DNA from: a virus | DNA length: 27,145 nt | Reading direction: 5' to 3' (one strand) | IMG/VR virus record: IMGVR_UViG_3300020187_000170 | Coordinates: 1-27,145 of that record | Shown: positions 1 to 8,330 of the stretch, piece by piece | How the letters are laid out: each line of letters starts with the position of its first letter | How positions within the stretch are numbered: position 1 is the first letter of the stretch | Translations under genes and position numbers: made by a program | The notes under the pieces: model-generated | Told to the model about the DNA's origin: nothing | The model's database searches: none | The model's input: the letters and a program-made list of their open reading frames with translations, nothing else

Positions 1-71
1 AAACATCTCCCTCCGGCAGGCCATTTAAAGTGGCCCACGACGGAAAGCCCTTGTTTGATATACTTAATTAA
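1..71 (+). CDS. 3' end of an unidentified gene (start lies left of the window)
   Basis: One open frame reads in from the left edge (codons in phase with position 3) and ends at a TAA at 69-71. It gives 22 residues ending in GKPLFDILN. The other two plus-strand frames give less protein-like sequence, and a good terminator follows 20 bases later, which supports a real gene end here. The fragment is too short to name a function. Confidence 0.5.
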   Translation, partial: TSPSGRPFKVAHDGKPLFDILN

Positions 72-90
72 TAATTAAAACAACCCACTA

Positions 91-114
91 AAACCGCTAT
101 TAGCGGTTTTTTTG
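91..114 (+). terminator. Rho-independent terminator after the left-edge gene
   Basis: AAACCGC (91-97) pairs with GCGGTTT (103-109) around a five-base loop. An uninterrupted T run covers 107-113. It separates the left-edge gene from the replication block. On the minus strand the following T tract is only four bases, so it acts mainly on plus-strand transcripts. Confidence 0.8.
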
Positions 115-129
115 TTTATAAGTTTAGTC

Positions 130-158
130 TTGACAATTTGAAAGGATTTTGGTAAAAT
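130..158 (+). promoter_or_regulatory. Sigma70-type promoter of the replication block, leaderless geometry
   Basis: TTGACA (130-135), a 17-base spacer and TAAAAT (153-158) form an almost perfect sigma70 promoter. Only seven bases separate the -10 hexamer from the ATG at 166, so transcription should begin at or within a base or two of the start codon. There is no room for a Shine-Dalgarno sequence. It directly follows a terminator, so it is the natural entry point for the PHP, exonuclease and polymerase genes. Confidence 0.8.
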
Positions 159-165
159 ACTCTAC

Positions 166-915
166 ATGATACCATTATTCAAAAGTCATTTCTCCATAGG
201 AAAAAGCATTCTAACCCTAAAGGATCCGTCAGAGCATAAAGAAGGAGGTTCGGATAGCGTTTTTTCAATAGCAAAAGAAAACAAGTTAAAAGAAATTGTG
301 CTAGTGGAAGACTCCTTGACAGGCTTTCTCCAAGCAAAGAAGAACGCAGACAAATTAAAAGTTAAATTAATATTTGGACTAAGGATTGACATGAGGGAGG
401 ACGCCTCAATCAACCCAAAAGAAGAACCTGTAGATAGCTCTCATAAGATTATTATTTTTGCGAAGAACGCAAAAGGCTGCCAACTATTAAACGCAATTTA
501 TAGCGAAGCGTTTACAGAAAGTTTTAATTGTGTAGATGAAAAAATCCTGAAGAAGCACTGGAATAATAAACACCTAACTCTGGCAATACCTTTTTACGAC
601 AGCTTCATATTTAATAATTTAATGAAGTTTTCAAATTGCACGCCGAGTTTTGGTTTTTGCGATCCAACATTCTTCATTGAAGACAATGGCCTACCATTCG
701 ATAAATTTATAGAGAAGAAAGTAAAAGATTATAATTCAAAAAAAACAGAACTAACAAAAAGTATATATTATAAAAACAAAAAAGATGTCACAGCGCTACA
801 AACATATAAATGCATAACCGGAAGAACTTTCGGAAATAAAACTTTATCGAAACCAAACCTAGACCACTTCGGAAGCAATGAATTTTGCTTTGAAAGCTGG
901 AAAGAAAATAAATAA
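166..915 (+). CDS. Stand-alone PHP domain of a split DNA polymerase III alpha subunit
   Basis: This 249-residue protein corresponds to the N-terminal PHP region of DnaE. Residues about 1-80 follow the DnaE start: the degenerate metal-binding loop around H8, a helix, a stretch like 'ALTD', then IFGLRIDM where DnaE has 'IIGCEVYV'. Residues about 93-115 match the DnaE 'AKN..G..L' segment. The end (residues about 205-245: YYKNKKDV...CITGRTF...SNEFCFESW) matches the DnaE 'HYL..ED...L.CI.TGKT...eFylKS' end of PHP. Several canonical metal ligands are missing (the first His, and Glu replaced by Arg), so it is probably structural rather than a phosphoesterase. It probably assembles with the polymerase encoded at 1557-4115. 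The ATG is fixed by the promoter seven bases upstream. The exonuclease gene follows its stop codon directly. Confidence 0.75.
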   Translation: MIPLFKSHFSIGKSILTLKDPSEHKEGGSDSVFSIAKENKLKEIVLVEDSLTGFLQAKKNADKLKVKLIFGLRIDMREDASINPKEEPVDSSHKIIIFAKNAKGCQLLNAIYSEAFTESFNCVDEKILKKHWNNKHLTLAIPFYDSFIFNNLMKFSNCTPSFGFCDPTFFIEDNGLPFDKFIEKKVKDYNSKKTELTKSIYYKNKKDVTALQTYKCITGRTFGNKTLSKPNLDHFGSNEFCFESWKENK

Positions 916-1560
916 ATGAAAGAATCACTACTAAGATTTAAAAAAAATCAAAAATACTTACTTTTCGATTACGAAACATGTAATTTAAATTTAACCGCAA
1001 GCAACAAGCCTTGGCAATTAGCTTTTTTAGTTATAGAAAACAATAAAATCAAAGAGAAGAAAAACTATTGGCTAAAATGGGAAGAATTAAGCGTTTCCCC
1101 GGAGGCTGCAAAAATCACAGGATTTACAGAAGCTAAATACAAAAAGAAAGCCTCCTGCCCAAAAGAAGCCTTGGATGATTTCGAGCAATACCTATACGAT
1201 GATTCTTATATTAAAGTCGGGCATAATTTATTAGGGTTCGATGTATATATGCACAACCTGCATAGAAAATTAATCAACCCAAAAGCTGAATCGGATTATA
1301 GTTATACAGGAAGCTTGATAGACACACTCTGCCTCGCAAAAGCTTTAAAGAAAAGGATAAAGCTAGATAAGGATGACGATTTTTTAGCCTGGCAATACAG
1401 GCTTAACCACTTAATAGAAAGAGGTCTTCGCTGCAACCTCAAACAATGCTGCAAGGATTTTGATGTTGATTTTGACGAAAGCAAGCTTCACGATGCTCTT
1501 TATGATATTAATATTAACTTCGAAGTTTTTAAAAAAATGATATGGGAAATAGAAATATGA
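916..1560 (+). CDS. DEDDh 3'-5' proofreading exonuclease (DnaQ/epsilon family)
   Basis: This is a 214-residue DnaQ-like exonuclease. Exo I is LLFDYET (D18, E20). Exo II is GHNLLGFDVYM (residues 102-112, with D109). Exo III is LHDALYDI, with the H-x-A-x-x-D pattern at H192, A194 and D197, so the full DEDDh set is present. It should proofread for the polymerase encoded downstream. Its ATG directly abuts the TAA of the PHP gene, and its TGA overlaps the probable polymerase start, so the three genes form a tight operon. In PolC of low-GC Gram-positives an exonuclease is inserted inside the PHP region of one chain. Here the same order exists as separate genes. No Shine-Dalgarno sequence precedes it. 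Confidence 0.88.
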   Translation: MKESLLRFKKNQKYLLFDYETCNLNLTASNKPWQLAFLVIENNKIKEKKNYWLKWEELSVSPEAAKITGFTEAKYKKKASCPKEALDDFEQYLYDDSYIKVGHNLLGFDVYMHNLHRKLINPKAESDYSYTGSLIDTLCLAKALKKRIKLDKDDDFLAWQYRLNHLIERGLRCNLKQCCKDFDVDFDESKLHDALYDININFEVFKKMIWEIEI

Positions 1561-4115
1561 GTTTTACAGAACAGTTTACAGATTATACAGATTGCTGCCC
1601 TCCAGGGGTACGCCTGCCTGAGATTAAAATTGAACAAAAGTACTATGACATGCTTGAAGCAGATAATACTATATCCAATTTTGACTTTCTCAGGAAGTTG
1701 TGTCATAAAGGAGTTTTCGATAGAGGAATAGATAAATTCAAAAACAAGAAAGATTATTTCGATCGCGCAAAATCAGAATTAAAAATACTAGAAGAGCTAG
1801 GGTTTATTGATTATATTTTATTAAACTGGGATATAATTAATTTTTGTCACGAGCAGGATATTCCTACTGGCCCAGGAAGAGGTTCTGCAGCAGGATCTCT
1901 TGTATTGTATTTAATTGGGGTAACTAACGTTGATCCAGTTAAGTATAATTTGTTTTTTGAAAGATTTGTCTCCAAAAGCCGAGCGAAGAAAACCATAAAA
2001 GATGGAATAACTTTTTTAGACGGAAGCCTTTTGGCTGACGTTGATAATGACATTGCATATGAACGTCGCACCGAAGTTATAGACTATATCGAAAGAAAAC
2101 ATCCTGCTCGTACTGCAAAAATTTTAACATTAAACACTTTAAGCGGAAAGTTGTGTGTGAAAGAGTGCGGGAAAATCGTCGGAGAATTTTCGGAGCAAGA
2201 AGTTAATATTGTGAGCGACACAATTCCAAAAAAGTTTGGAGTAGTTGTTCCATTAGTTACGGCCATAGAAGAAAGCGAAAAGCTTGCGGAATGGTCAGCG
2301 GAAAACCCGGAAGTCTTCAATATAGCGTTAAAGCTTGAAGGGTTAAATAAAAACTCTGGAGTTCATCCAAGCGGAATAGCAATATCGTTCGACACAATGA
2401 CAGATATATGCCCCATTCAAAAATCAAGCGACGGAGCGATTGTTACTTGTTACGACATGAATTGGGTATCGGAGCTCATGGTAAAATTTGACATATTAGG
2501 CTTAAGGACACTGAGCGTAATTTACGATGTGTGCAAAAAGTTAAATATTAATTGTGCAGACATAGATCTTAATGACGAAGAAATATACAAACCCCTGCAA
2601 TCACTAGCGACTCCTCATGGATTATTTCAAATAGAGTCGGATACTAATTATCGCGTCTGCAAAAAAATTAAACCAAAAAATCTTGAACAATTAAGTGCGG
2701 TCATAGCTATTGGGAGGCCGGGAGCTCTTGACTTTCTTGGAGATTATTCAAAATATACGCAAACCGAAGAGGCTCAAGTGATTCATGAATTTTTTACAGA
2801 CGTCCTCGAGTATACTGGGGGAATACCCTTGTACCAAGAGCAGTTGATGCAAATGGCTGTGAAAGTAGGATTTACGCTAGACGAAGCGGAGCAGTTAAGA
2901 AGGATTGTTGGAAAGAAGAAGGTTGAACAAATGCCACTATGGAAAGCGAAAATTCAAGAAAAGATTATCGAGAATAATTTGGCAACAGAAATCGGAGATA
3001 TCTTATGGAGGGTCGCAGAAGATAGTGCAAATTACTCCTTCAATAAAAGTCACAGCTTAAGTTATTCGGTTCTTTCTGCGTGGACAGCGTATCTTAAATT
3101 CAAGCACCCACAACAATTCTTTTTATCTTTATTAAAAATGACAAAGTACGAACCTTGCCCTCAAGAAGAAATAGCTTCAGTATCTCAAGAATTGTCACAC
3201 TTTAACATAAAACTCCTGTCTCCAGACCTGGCCGAGTCAAAGATGGATTTCTCAATCGAGAATGATGACATTCGCTTTGGCTTAAACAGCATTAAAGGTG
3301 TTAGTGAAAAATCTCTAAGATCCCTAAGGGATTTTAGGTCAAGCGATACTCCTACTAAATATGATATATTTCTTGCTGCAAAACAAGCAGGATTGAATGT
3401 TGGAATATTGAGTTCGTTAATTCAAGCTGGAGCCCTCGAAAGCAAGGGTGAAAATCGTTCTCTCATGGTTCTCGAAGCTCAATCGTTCAACTTATTAACC
3501 GACAGAGAGAAGAGAAACTTCATTCTTCTTGGGGAAAAATATGATTACAAGCTTCTTAATTGCATATCTGATGCGAAAAAAGGAACTCTTGTAGGTGATG
3601 ACGGAAAAGCATTAATGAAAGAATCTAGATTTAAAACTTTTAAGAAAAAGTATGATATGTATAAATCAATTTACGACAAAAACAAACAGTACGAAAGTTT
3701 CGCCAATTGGTATTTTGAGACATCCCTCCTTGGATATAGTCACAGTTCCAACTTAAAAACTTGCTTCAAAGATTCTTATAATTCTCTAAACGATACAAGA
3801 GATTTGGCAAGAATGGAATCAGACGATAAAGGGAAATTCATAGGGGTCGTAGAAGATTGCATAAAAAGAACTTCAAGGAATGGAAATAAATACATGAAAT
3901 TATCGATATCTGATGAATTTGGCAAATTTGACGCAATGTTATTGAATTCGAGGAGAGGAAACTTTTATGATAAATACTTCGATTCAAACAACAAGACTCC
4001 AATTAAGAAAAGCATAGTTGTTGCCTTTGGGAGAAAAGGGGAAGATATTGTTTTTCTTGATTCTATAAATATTATGGATGAGAAAATCTATATGAAAATG
4101 TCAGACGTTAAATGA
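1557..4115 (+). CDS. dnaE: DNA polymerase III alpha catalytic subunit lacking its PHP domain
   Basis: This is a C-family replicative polymerase starting just after the PHP domain of ordinary DnaE. Counting from a possible upstream ATG at 1542, GPGRGSAAGS is at 110-119. The catalytic pair D166 and D168 lies in ADVDND, where DnaE has PDxDxDF. A GVHPSG motif is at about 274. The third catalytic Asp is D317 in VKFDILGLRTL. A helix-hairpin-helix (NSIKGVSEKS) lies near 578 and an OB-fold (GVVEDCIKRTSRNGNKYMKL) near 767-787. No tau-binding C-terminal domain is evident. The ATG at 1557 overlaps the exonuclease stop as ATGA and seems the better start; 1542 would add five residues. The Pro-to-Ala change before the first catalytic Asp is unusual. 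It should be the phage replicase core, with PHP and proofreading supplied by the two upstream genes. Confidence 0.9.
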   Translation: MSFTEQFTDYTDCCPPGVRLPEIKIEQKYYDMLEADNTISNFDFLRKLCHKGVFDRGIDKFKNKKDYFDRAKSELKILEELGFIDYILLNWDIINFCHEQDIPTGPGRGSAAGSLVLYLIGVTNVDPVKYNLFFERFVSKSRAKKTIKDGITFLDGSLLADVDNDIAYERRTEVIDYIERKHPARTAKILTLNTLSGKLCVKECGKIVGEFSEQEVNIVSDTIPKKFGVVVPLVTAIEESEKLAEWSAENPEVFNIALKLEGLNKNSGVHPSGIAISFDTMTDICPIQKSSDGAIVTCYDMNWVSELMVKFDILGLRTLSVIYDVCKKLNINCADIDLNDEEIYKPLQSLATPHGLFQIESDTNYRVCKKIKPKNLEQLSAVIAIGRPGALDFLGDYSKYTQTEEAQVIHEFFTDVLEYTGGIPLYQEQLMQMAVKVGFTLDEAEQLRRIVGKKKVEQMPLWKAKIQEKIIENNLATEIGDILWRVAEDSANYSFNKSHSLSYSVLSAWTAYLKFKHPQQFFLSLLKMTKYEPCPQEEIASVSQELSHFNIKLLSPDLAESKMDFSIENDDIRFGLNSIKGVSEKSLRSLRDFRSSDTPTKYDIFLAAKQAGLNVGILSSLIQAGALESKGENRSLMVLEAQSFNLLTDREKRNFILLGEKYDYKLLNCISDAKKGTLVGDDGKALMKESRFKTFKKKYDMYKSIYDKNKQYESFANWYFETSLLGYSHSSNLKTCFKDSYNSLNDTRDLARMESDDKGKFIGVVEDCIKRTSRNGNKYMKLSISDEFGKFDAMLLNSRRGNFYDKYFDSNNKTPIKKSIVVAFGRKGEDIVFLDSINIMDEKIYMKMSDVK

Positions 4116-4121
4116 TTTACC

Positions 4122-4131
4122 GTGTAAACAA
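4122..4131 (+). promoter_or_regulatory. GTGTAAAC box before the clpC-like gene
   Basis: GTGTAAAC lies 10 bases before the ATG at 4132, or 16 bases before the in-frame ATG at 4138. It matches the start-proximal GTGTA box found before at least seven minus- or plus-strand genes in this window. There is no Shine-Dalgarno sequence. It is probably a promoter element; a role in translation is not excluded. Confidence 0.4.
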
Positions 4132-6603
4132 ATGAAGATGATACCAAAACCAAACTTCACTCCTAGAGCGCAGCAGGCCATAAATGAATCTAAAAAAATT
4201 GCCCAACAATATGGAAGCGAATACGTTACACTAGAGCACTTATTTTACGGAATGGTGAACCTAAAAGCCGGAATATTAAGTGAGATTTTATTTCTATTAC
4301 AAATAGATCAACAAGATTTGCTAAGCAAAGTAGAAGACTCATTCTTCGATTTTGAAACGGACGAACCTCAAACCTTCTCGCCCATTGATCATGACCCCGT
4401 ATACGACGAGCATTACCACCTAGTCTTAAAAGTTTCAGCATCAATCAGCGAAAAGCTTGGTCACGAATATGTGGGAATAGAGCATATGGTTTTAGCTTTG
4501 CTGAAGTATGAAGAATCTTCTATACCTGGGTTCTTTAAAAGTTTTAATGCTACAGAAAATGATATAATATCAGAAATCAGGGAATACCTACATATATCAA
4601 AAGAACCTTCAAAACCGAGCTTCAGAGAAAGGCGGCCTGCAGCTCCGCCCATACAAGATACAAAGTTGCAAAACTTAGAAAAATTTGCAACAAACTTAAA
4701 CTCAAAAGCTCAGCAGGGTAAATTCGACAACATAATAGGAAAAGAAAAAGAAATATATGATGTTTGCGAAATATTATGCAGAAGAACAAAAAATAACCCC
4801 GTGTTACTTGGCGACCCAGGCGTTGGGAAAACAGCGATAGTGGAAGGACTGGCACAGGATATTATGTCTGGCTCCGCGCCGGACTTTTTGCTCAATAAAA
4901 CAATATACTCTTTAGACCTAGGGTCCTTGATCGCAGGAACTAAATACAGAGGGCAGTTTGAGGAGAGATTGAAGGGAATTATCGACGAAGCAAGAAAGAA
5001 TAAGGATATAATACTGTTTGTGGACGAAATACACACTCTGGTCGGGGCAGGAAGCGCTGAGGGTAGCATGGACGCAGCGAATATAATGAAACCCTTACTC
5101 GCTAGAGGAGAATTGAGGTGCATAGGTGCGACAACGCTAGATGAGTATAAAAAAACTATACTCAAGGACGGAGCTCTGGATAGGCGCTTTCAATCAGTAA
5201 GGGTTATAGAGCCAACGAAAGAAGAAACTCGCAAAATAATGGACGGGATTAAAGAAAAATATGAAGAATTCCACAGCATATATTACCCAGAAGAAGTTCT
5301 AGACTTAATTACGGAGTTGAGCGCCAAATACATATTAGATAAAAATTTCCCAGACAAAGCTATAGATATACTAGACCAAGCGGGCTCAAAAGTTAAAATA
5401 AAAAACATACAAAGACCTCAATTAGCGAAAGATATTGAAAAAGAATTAGAGACACTAGCAATGAACGAAGCAAAGGTTCAGAAATTAGGCTTTAGTACTT
5501 CAGAAGTTGAGGATCGACAATTAGATTTGTTAGAAGAGTACGACAAGGTTATAACTTCTTGGGCAAAGAAAACTTCAGAGAATAAAATATCCGTATCGAA
5601 GAAAGATATATATGAAGTAATGTCTTCAAGGACAGGGGTTCCAATATCAGAAGTATCAAAGAAAGACTCTGAGAAAATGCTCGGACTGTTTAATAAGTTG
5701 AACGGTAAAATAGTCGGTCAGTCCACAGCTGTAGACAAGATATCAGAATGCATACTTCGGTCAAAATCAGGACTACAAGATGAAAGAAAGCCAATAGGTA
5801 GCTTTTTATTAGTTGGGGCAAGCGGCACGGGCAAAACTTATACAGCAAAATGTATCGCTGAATTTATATATGGAAGCAAGAGCAAATTAATACAGATAGA
5901 CATGAGCGAGTATTCTGAGAAAATATCGGCAAGCAGATTAATAGGGGCTTCTCCGGGTTATGTGGGATATGAAGACGGTGGAGATTTAACAGAAAAGGTA
6001 AGGAGGAACCCTTATAGCGTGGTCTTGTTCGATGAAATTGAAAAAGCTCACCCAGAAGTAATAAATATATTATTGCAAATTCTTGAAGAAGGTTTCGTCA
6101 CTGATAATTCGGGGAGAAAGGTTAACTTTAATAATTGTACAATCATACTGACTGGGAATATCGGTAGTGAGAAAGCTATAAAGCCCTCAATAGGTTTTGC
6201 TGCGGAAAGCGATACGCTTGTAGAGGAAAGGTTAAAAAAGGAATTAAAGTCTTTCTTTCGCCCTGAATTCCTGAATAGGCTTAATGAAATTATATTATTT
6301 AAAGATTTTCAAATTGAGGATTTAATAAAAATATCAAAACTCGAAATTCTAAATTTGTCTAAAAAACTAAAGGAAAAGAAAATCAAACTATCAATAACTC
6401 CCAAAGTATATAGCTTTATAGCGGAAAAAGCTTTTAACGAAAAGATGGGGGCAAGGCCAATTAAAAGGCTTATTCAAAGACATATAGAAAACGAGTTATC
6501 CAAGTTAATTCTCTCAAAAGGGATTTGTGCCGATCAAGAAATTAAGTTTTCCTTATGCAAATGTGAGATCAATTATTCGATCAAGGAAGCAAAGGCTTCG
6601 TAA
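4132..6603 (+). CDS. clpC: ClpC/ClpA-type AAA+ protein unfoldase with ClpP-binding loop
   Basis: An 823-residue class I Clp/Hsp100 ATPase. An N domain (FTPRAQQAI...YVTLEHLF) covers about 6-150. D1 has Walker A GDPGVGKT at 227-234 and Walker B with D298 and E299 in FVDEIHT. A short, UvrB-like middle region lies near 445-475. D2 has Walker A GASGTGKT at 562-569 and Walker B with D634 and E635 in LFDEIEKAHPE. An IGF tripeptide (687-689) sits where ClpA and ClpC carry the loop that docks ClpP; ClpB lacks it. The middle region is too short for ClpB. The length matches bacterial ClpC. It probably unfolds proteins for the host ClpP, because no protease subunit is seen here. It lies downstream of the polymerase gene with its own GTGTA box. 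Its 3' end overlaps the convergent gene by 23 bases. The start could be 4138. Confidence 0.92.
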   Translation: MKMIPKPNFTPRAQQAINESKKIAQQYGSEYVTLEHLFYGMVNLKAGILSEILFLLQIDQQDLLSKVEDSFFDFETDEPQTFSPIDHDPVYDEHYHLVLKVSASISEKLGHEYVGIEHMVLALLKYEESSIPGFFKSFNATENDIISEIREYLHISKEPSKPSFRERRPAAPPIQDTKLQNLEKFATNLNSKAQQGKFDNIIGKEKEIYDVCEILCRRTKNNPVLLGDPGVGKTAIVEGLAQDIMSGSAPDFLLNKTIYSLDLGSLIAGTKYRGQFEERLKGIIDEARKNKDIILFVDEIHTLVGAGSAEGSMDAANIMKPLLARGELRCIGATTLDEYKKTILKDGALDRRFQSVRVIEPTKEETRKIMDGIKEKYEEFHSIYYPEEVLDLITELSAKYILDKNFPDKAIDILDQAGSKVKIKNIQRPQLAKDIEKELETLAMNEAKVQKLGFSTSEVEDRQLDLLEEYDKVITSWAKKTSENKISVSKKDIYEVMSSRTGVPISEVSKKDSEKMLGLFNKLNGKIVGQSTAVDKISECILRSKSGLQDERKPIGSFLLVGASGTGKTYTAKCIAEFIYGSKSKLIQIDMSEYSEKISASRLIGASPGYVGYEDGGDLTEKVRRNPYSVVLFDEIEKAHPEVINILLQILEEGFVTDNSGRKVNFNNCTIILTGNIGSEKAIKPSIGFAAESDTLVEERLKKELKSFFRPEFLNRLNEIILFKDFQIEDLIKISKLEILNLSKKLKEKKIKLSITPKVYSFIAEKAFNEKMGARPIKRLIQRHIENELSKLILSKGICADQEIKFSLCKCEINYSIKEAKAS

Positions 6604-7099
6604 CAGGCTCTATGTCAGAGTCCTTAACTTGCATAGGGTCGTCAAACTTCTCGCCAGGGTTACTTCTTGGCTCTCCGCTGTTTTCATTAAATACTTTCAT
6701 GCACGCATGAAACCTGTCGGATTGCACTGGATATCTTTTTTTCATGTTTGCATCAAGAATACATCTAGTAACAAACTGATCTCCAGTCTCTTGGGACGAT
6801 GGCAAAGGGTAGCGTTTGTCCTGGTTTGATAAGAAATTATTTTTGTCTTGCTCAGACTCCTCAGGTTCTTGGCTCCTGTTTGGGAATATTTTTTGATACT
6901 CTTCGTACCTTGTAGCTTCATCAATAAGCTCGTAAGCTTTAGTTATATTCTTCTTTACCCAGTCCTCGATATTGCTATCTTCCTTAACCATGTCATACAT
7001 AATTCTGGCTTTTTTCCAAATGTGAAATAGTTCGGACTTAACCTTGTTATTGATGTTTCGCGAATCCGACATGGAATCGCCTTCAGATAATTGACTCAT
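6581..7099 (-). CDS. Conserved-looking phage protein of unknown function
   Basis: 172 residues, no recognised enzyme motif. Residues about 15-70 are helical (ELFHIWKKARIMYDMVKE...WVKKNITKAYELIDEA) and resemble a short helical module I recall in marine-phage structural proteins. Residues about 107-135 hold FVTRCILDANMKKRYP...RFHACMKVF, which recalls a Cys-containing 'F..RC..D......FP...R.A.C' motif in phage head-gene neighbourhoods. That similarity is from memory, not from a search. The tail is acidic and Pro-rich. A GTGTATAAG box lies 14 bases before the ATG. The gene converges on clpC and their 3' ends overlap by 23 bases with no terminator between. Confidence 0.6.
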   Translation of the reverse strand: MSQLSEGDSMSDSRNINNKVKSELFHIWKKARIMYDMVKEDSNIEDWVKKNITKAYELIDEATRYEEYQKIFPNRSQEPEESEQDKNNFLSNQDKRYPLPSSQETGDQFVTRCILDANMKKRYPVQSDRFHACMKVFNENSGEPRSNPGEKFDDPMQVKDSDIEPVTKPLLP

Positions 7100-7104
7100 A
7101 GATA

Positions 7105-7113
7105 CTTATACAC
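7105..7113 (-). promoter_or_regulatory. GTGTATAAG start-proximal box
   Basis: On the minus strand GTGTATAAG occupies 7113 to 7105, and five bases (TATCT) separate it from the ATG of the 172-residue gene. It contains a TATAAG -10-like hexamer. A transcript from it would be leaderless or nearly so. Confidence 0.5.
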
Positions 7114-7145
7114 TAAAAATAATAGAATTAAAACTTGCATTAAGA

Positions 7146-7859
7146 TTATGAAGGGGCGTCCTTGCCGTAAACTTGGCTAGGTTTCGCAGAATATAAATTA
7201 TAAGCGAAAACTAAATCCTTAACTCTGTCTTGAGAAGCTAAGTAAGCGTCGTGATAACTTTTTGCGGTAGTATTCTTGTTCGAGCGTTGAATCATGGAAT
7301 CTCCCTCTCTAATGACCTGAAAATCTGGATTCCCATCACTTCCGTCAATCCCTCTCAAAACTCTTCTATGAGACTTCCTGTTATATTCGCTTAAATAAAG
7401 CTCTCTTAATATAGACTGCTCTTCAAGGTTAAAATTTTCAGGATTATAACCGCTGAATGATGTGAAAATTAAATTATTCAGCTCCCCTATGTGACCTTCC
7501 AGCCAATTAGCTATTAAAGAAACCTCTATGTTCCTAGATGAATCGTTAGATACTCCTGTCACTTGGGCAGAGGTATGCACGCTGTAGCTAGAATCTGGAA
7601 TTGCCATTCCAAAATTAATGTAATAATCGGAAGGGCTTATTCCCGAAATTGTATATGGAATTATTTGTCCAAGGTCGCTCTGCAAAGATAAAGTTACAGA
7701 CGGAGGTGAGTCAAAATCTTCTGGAAAATTAATCCTATATTGATCAAATCCTGGAGCCAAAGATGTTACAAATGATGCGTTTGCGTCAGAAATGGAACTC
7801 TGAAATCCAATTTCTTCATCATATATCTTAGAAGCAAGCTCTTGAAGTTTTGTGGTCAT
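7146..7859 (-). CDS. Hypothetical phage protein, probable virion component
   Basis: 237 residues with no catalytic motif I recognise. Residues about 40-105 are a beta-rich block (INFPEDFDSPPSVTLSLQ, GISPSDYYINFG, SYSVHTSAQVTG) that reads like the H-type-lectin-like beta-sandwich of some phage fibre and neck proteins; this is weak. Residues 140 onward are helical and polar. It starts two bases after the stop of the SAP-like gene, so the two are probably co-translated. Position after the capsid gene suggests a head-completion or neck protein, but the sequence alone does not show it. Confidence 0.6.
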   Translation of the reverse strand: MTTKLQELASKIYDEEIGFQSSISDANASFVTSLAPGFDQYRINFPEDFDSPPSVTLSLQSDLGQIIPYTISGISPSDYYINFGMAIPDSSYSVHTSAQVTGVSNDSSRNIEVSLIANWLEGHIGELNNLIFTSFSGYNPENFNLEEQSILRELYLSEYNRKSHRRVLRGIDGSDGNPDFQVIREGDSMIQRSNKNTTAKSYHDAYLASQDRVKDLVFAYNLYSAKPSQVYGKDAPS

Positions 7860-7861
7860 GC

Positions 7862-8278
7862 TTAATTCTTTAGGTAATCTATTACTTCTCTATCTCTTGG
7901 GTTATTTGGATCTAATTTTACAGGCTCCCCCATGAGCTGTATACTTCCCTTTCCATGCAAGCTGGAGTTGAACTCCTTTTTGATTTTGTTTCTTAATACA
8001 GTTTTGTTGCCAGATGGGAATACTCCCACCTTGACCGCAAATGACTGCAAATCTGTAAGATTCATATCTTGAAGCATTTCCTGAAAAGCTTGTTTGTTTT
8101 TTGTTTTGAATGGGTTAATTTTTGGTATACCCAGGATTTCCTCTAGCTCTTTCGCTCTAGACACTTGGTCTTCATAAACCTTTCCGGTTGTTTGTTGCAA
8201 GTTTTCAAGTTTTTTTGGTTTAATTGCATTAGATTTTGTAGATGAAGATTTACTCGTTGTAGTTTTTTTTCTTGCCAT
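7862..8278 (-). CDS. Small basic protein with SAP-like helix-loop-helix
   Basis: 138 residues. The first 25 residues are Lys/Thr/Ser-rich and probably disordered (MARKKTTTSKSS...). Residues about 85-118 (DMNLTDLQSFAVKVG...GNKTVLRNKIKKEF) have the spacing of a SAP-type motif, 'L...L..la...g....G.K..L...I', which often binds DNA. It may be a DNA-contacting head or neck protein, which fits its place after the capsid terminator. The start is the ATG at 8278, about 60 bases beyond the terminator. Function is not established. Confidence 0.62.
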   Translation of the reverse strand: MARKKTTTSKSSSTKSNAIKPKKLENLQQTTGKVYEDQVSRAKELEEILGIPKINPFKTKNKQAFQEMLQDMNLTDLQSFAVKVGVFPSGNKTVLRNKIKKEFNSSLHGKGSIQLMGEPVKLDPNNPRDREVIDYLKN

Positions 8279-8296
8279 AATTGCTTTGTTGTATAA

Positions 8297-8318
8297 ATTT
8301 ATAGATATACCTATTATA
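8297..8318 (-). promoter_or_regulatory. Possible promoter for the post-capsid genes
   Basis: Between the capsid terminator and the ATG at 8278 the minus strand reads TATAAT (8318 to 8313) and then TATAAAT (8303 to 8297), the latter within a palindromic TATAAATTTATA. Either could be a -10 element; TATAAAT also resembles T4-type late promoters. No convincing -35 was found. Confidence 0.3.
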
Positions 8319-8330
8319 AATGATTAAAAT

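Noticed and set aside
166-4115. Split-intein explanation for the three-part polymerase
   Set aside because: The PHP protein's end and the polymerase's start show no intein splicing motifs, and a complete exonuclease gene lies between.
4710-5165. A 151-codon minus-strand open frame inside the clpC-like gene
   Set aside because: It lies opposite the conserved first ATPase domain and has low-complexity Ser/Ile composition typical of antisense frames.
6527-6829. Plus-strand open frame over the clpC end and the convergent gene
   Set aside because: Its residues are the wrong-frame reading of two genes with better support; it has no start signal of its own.
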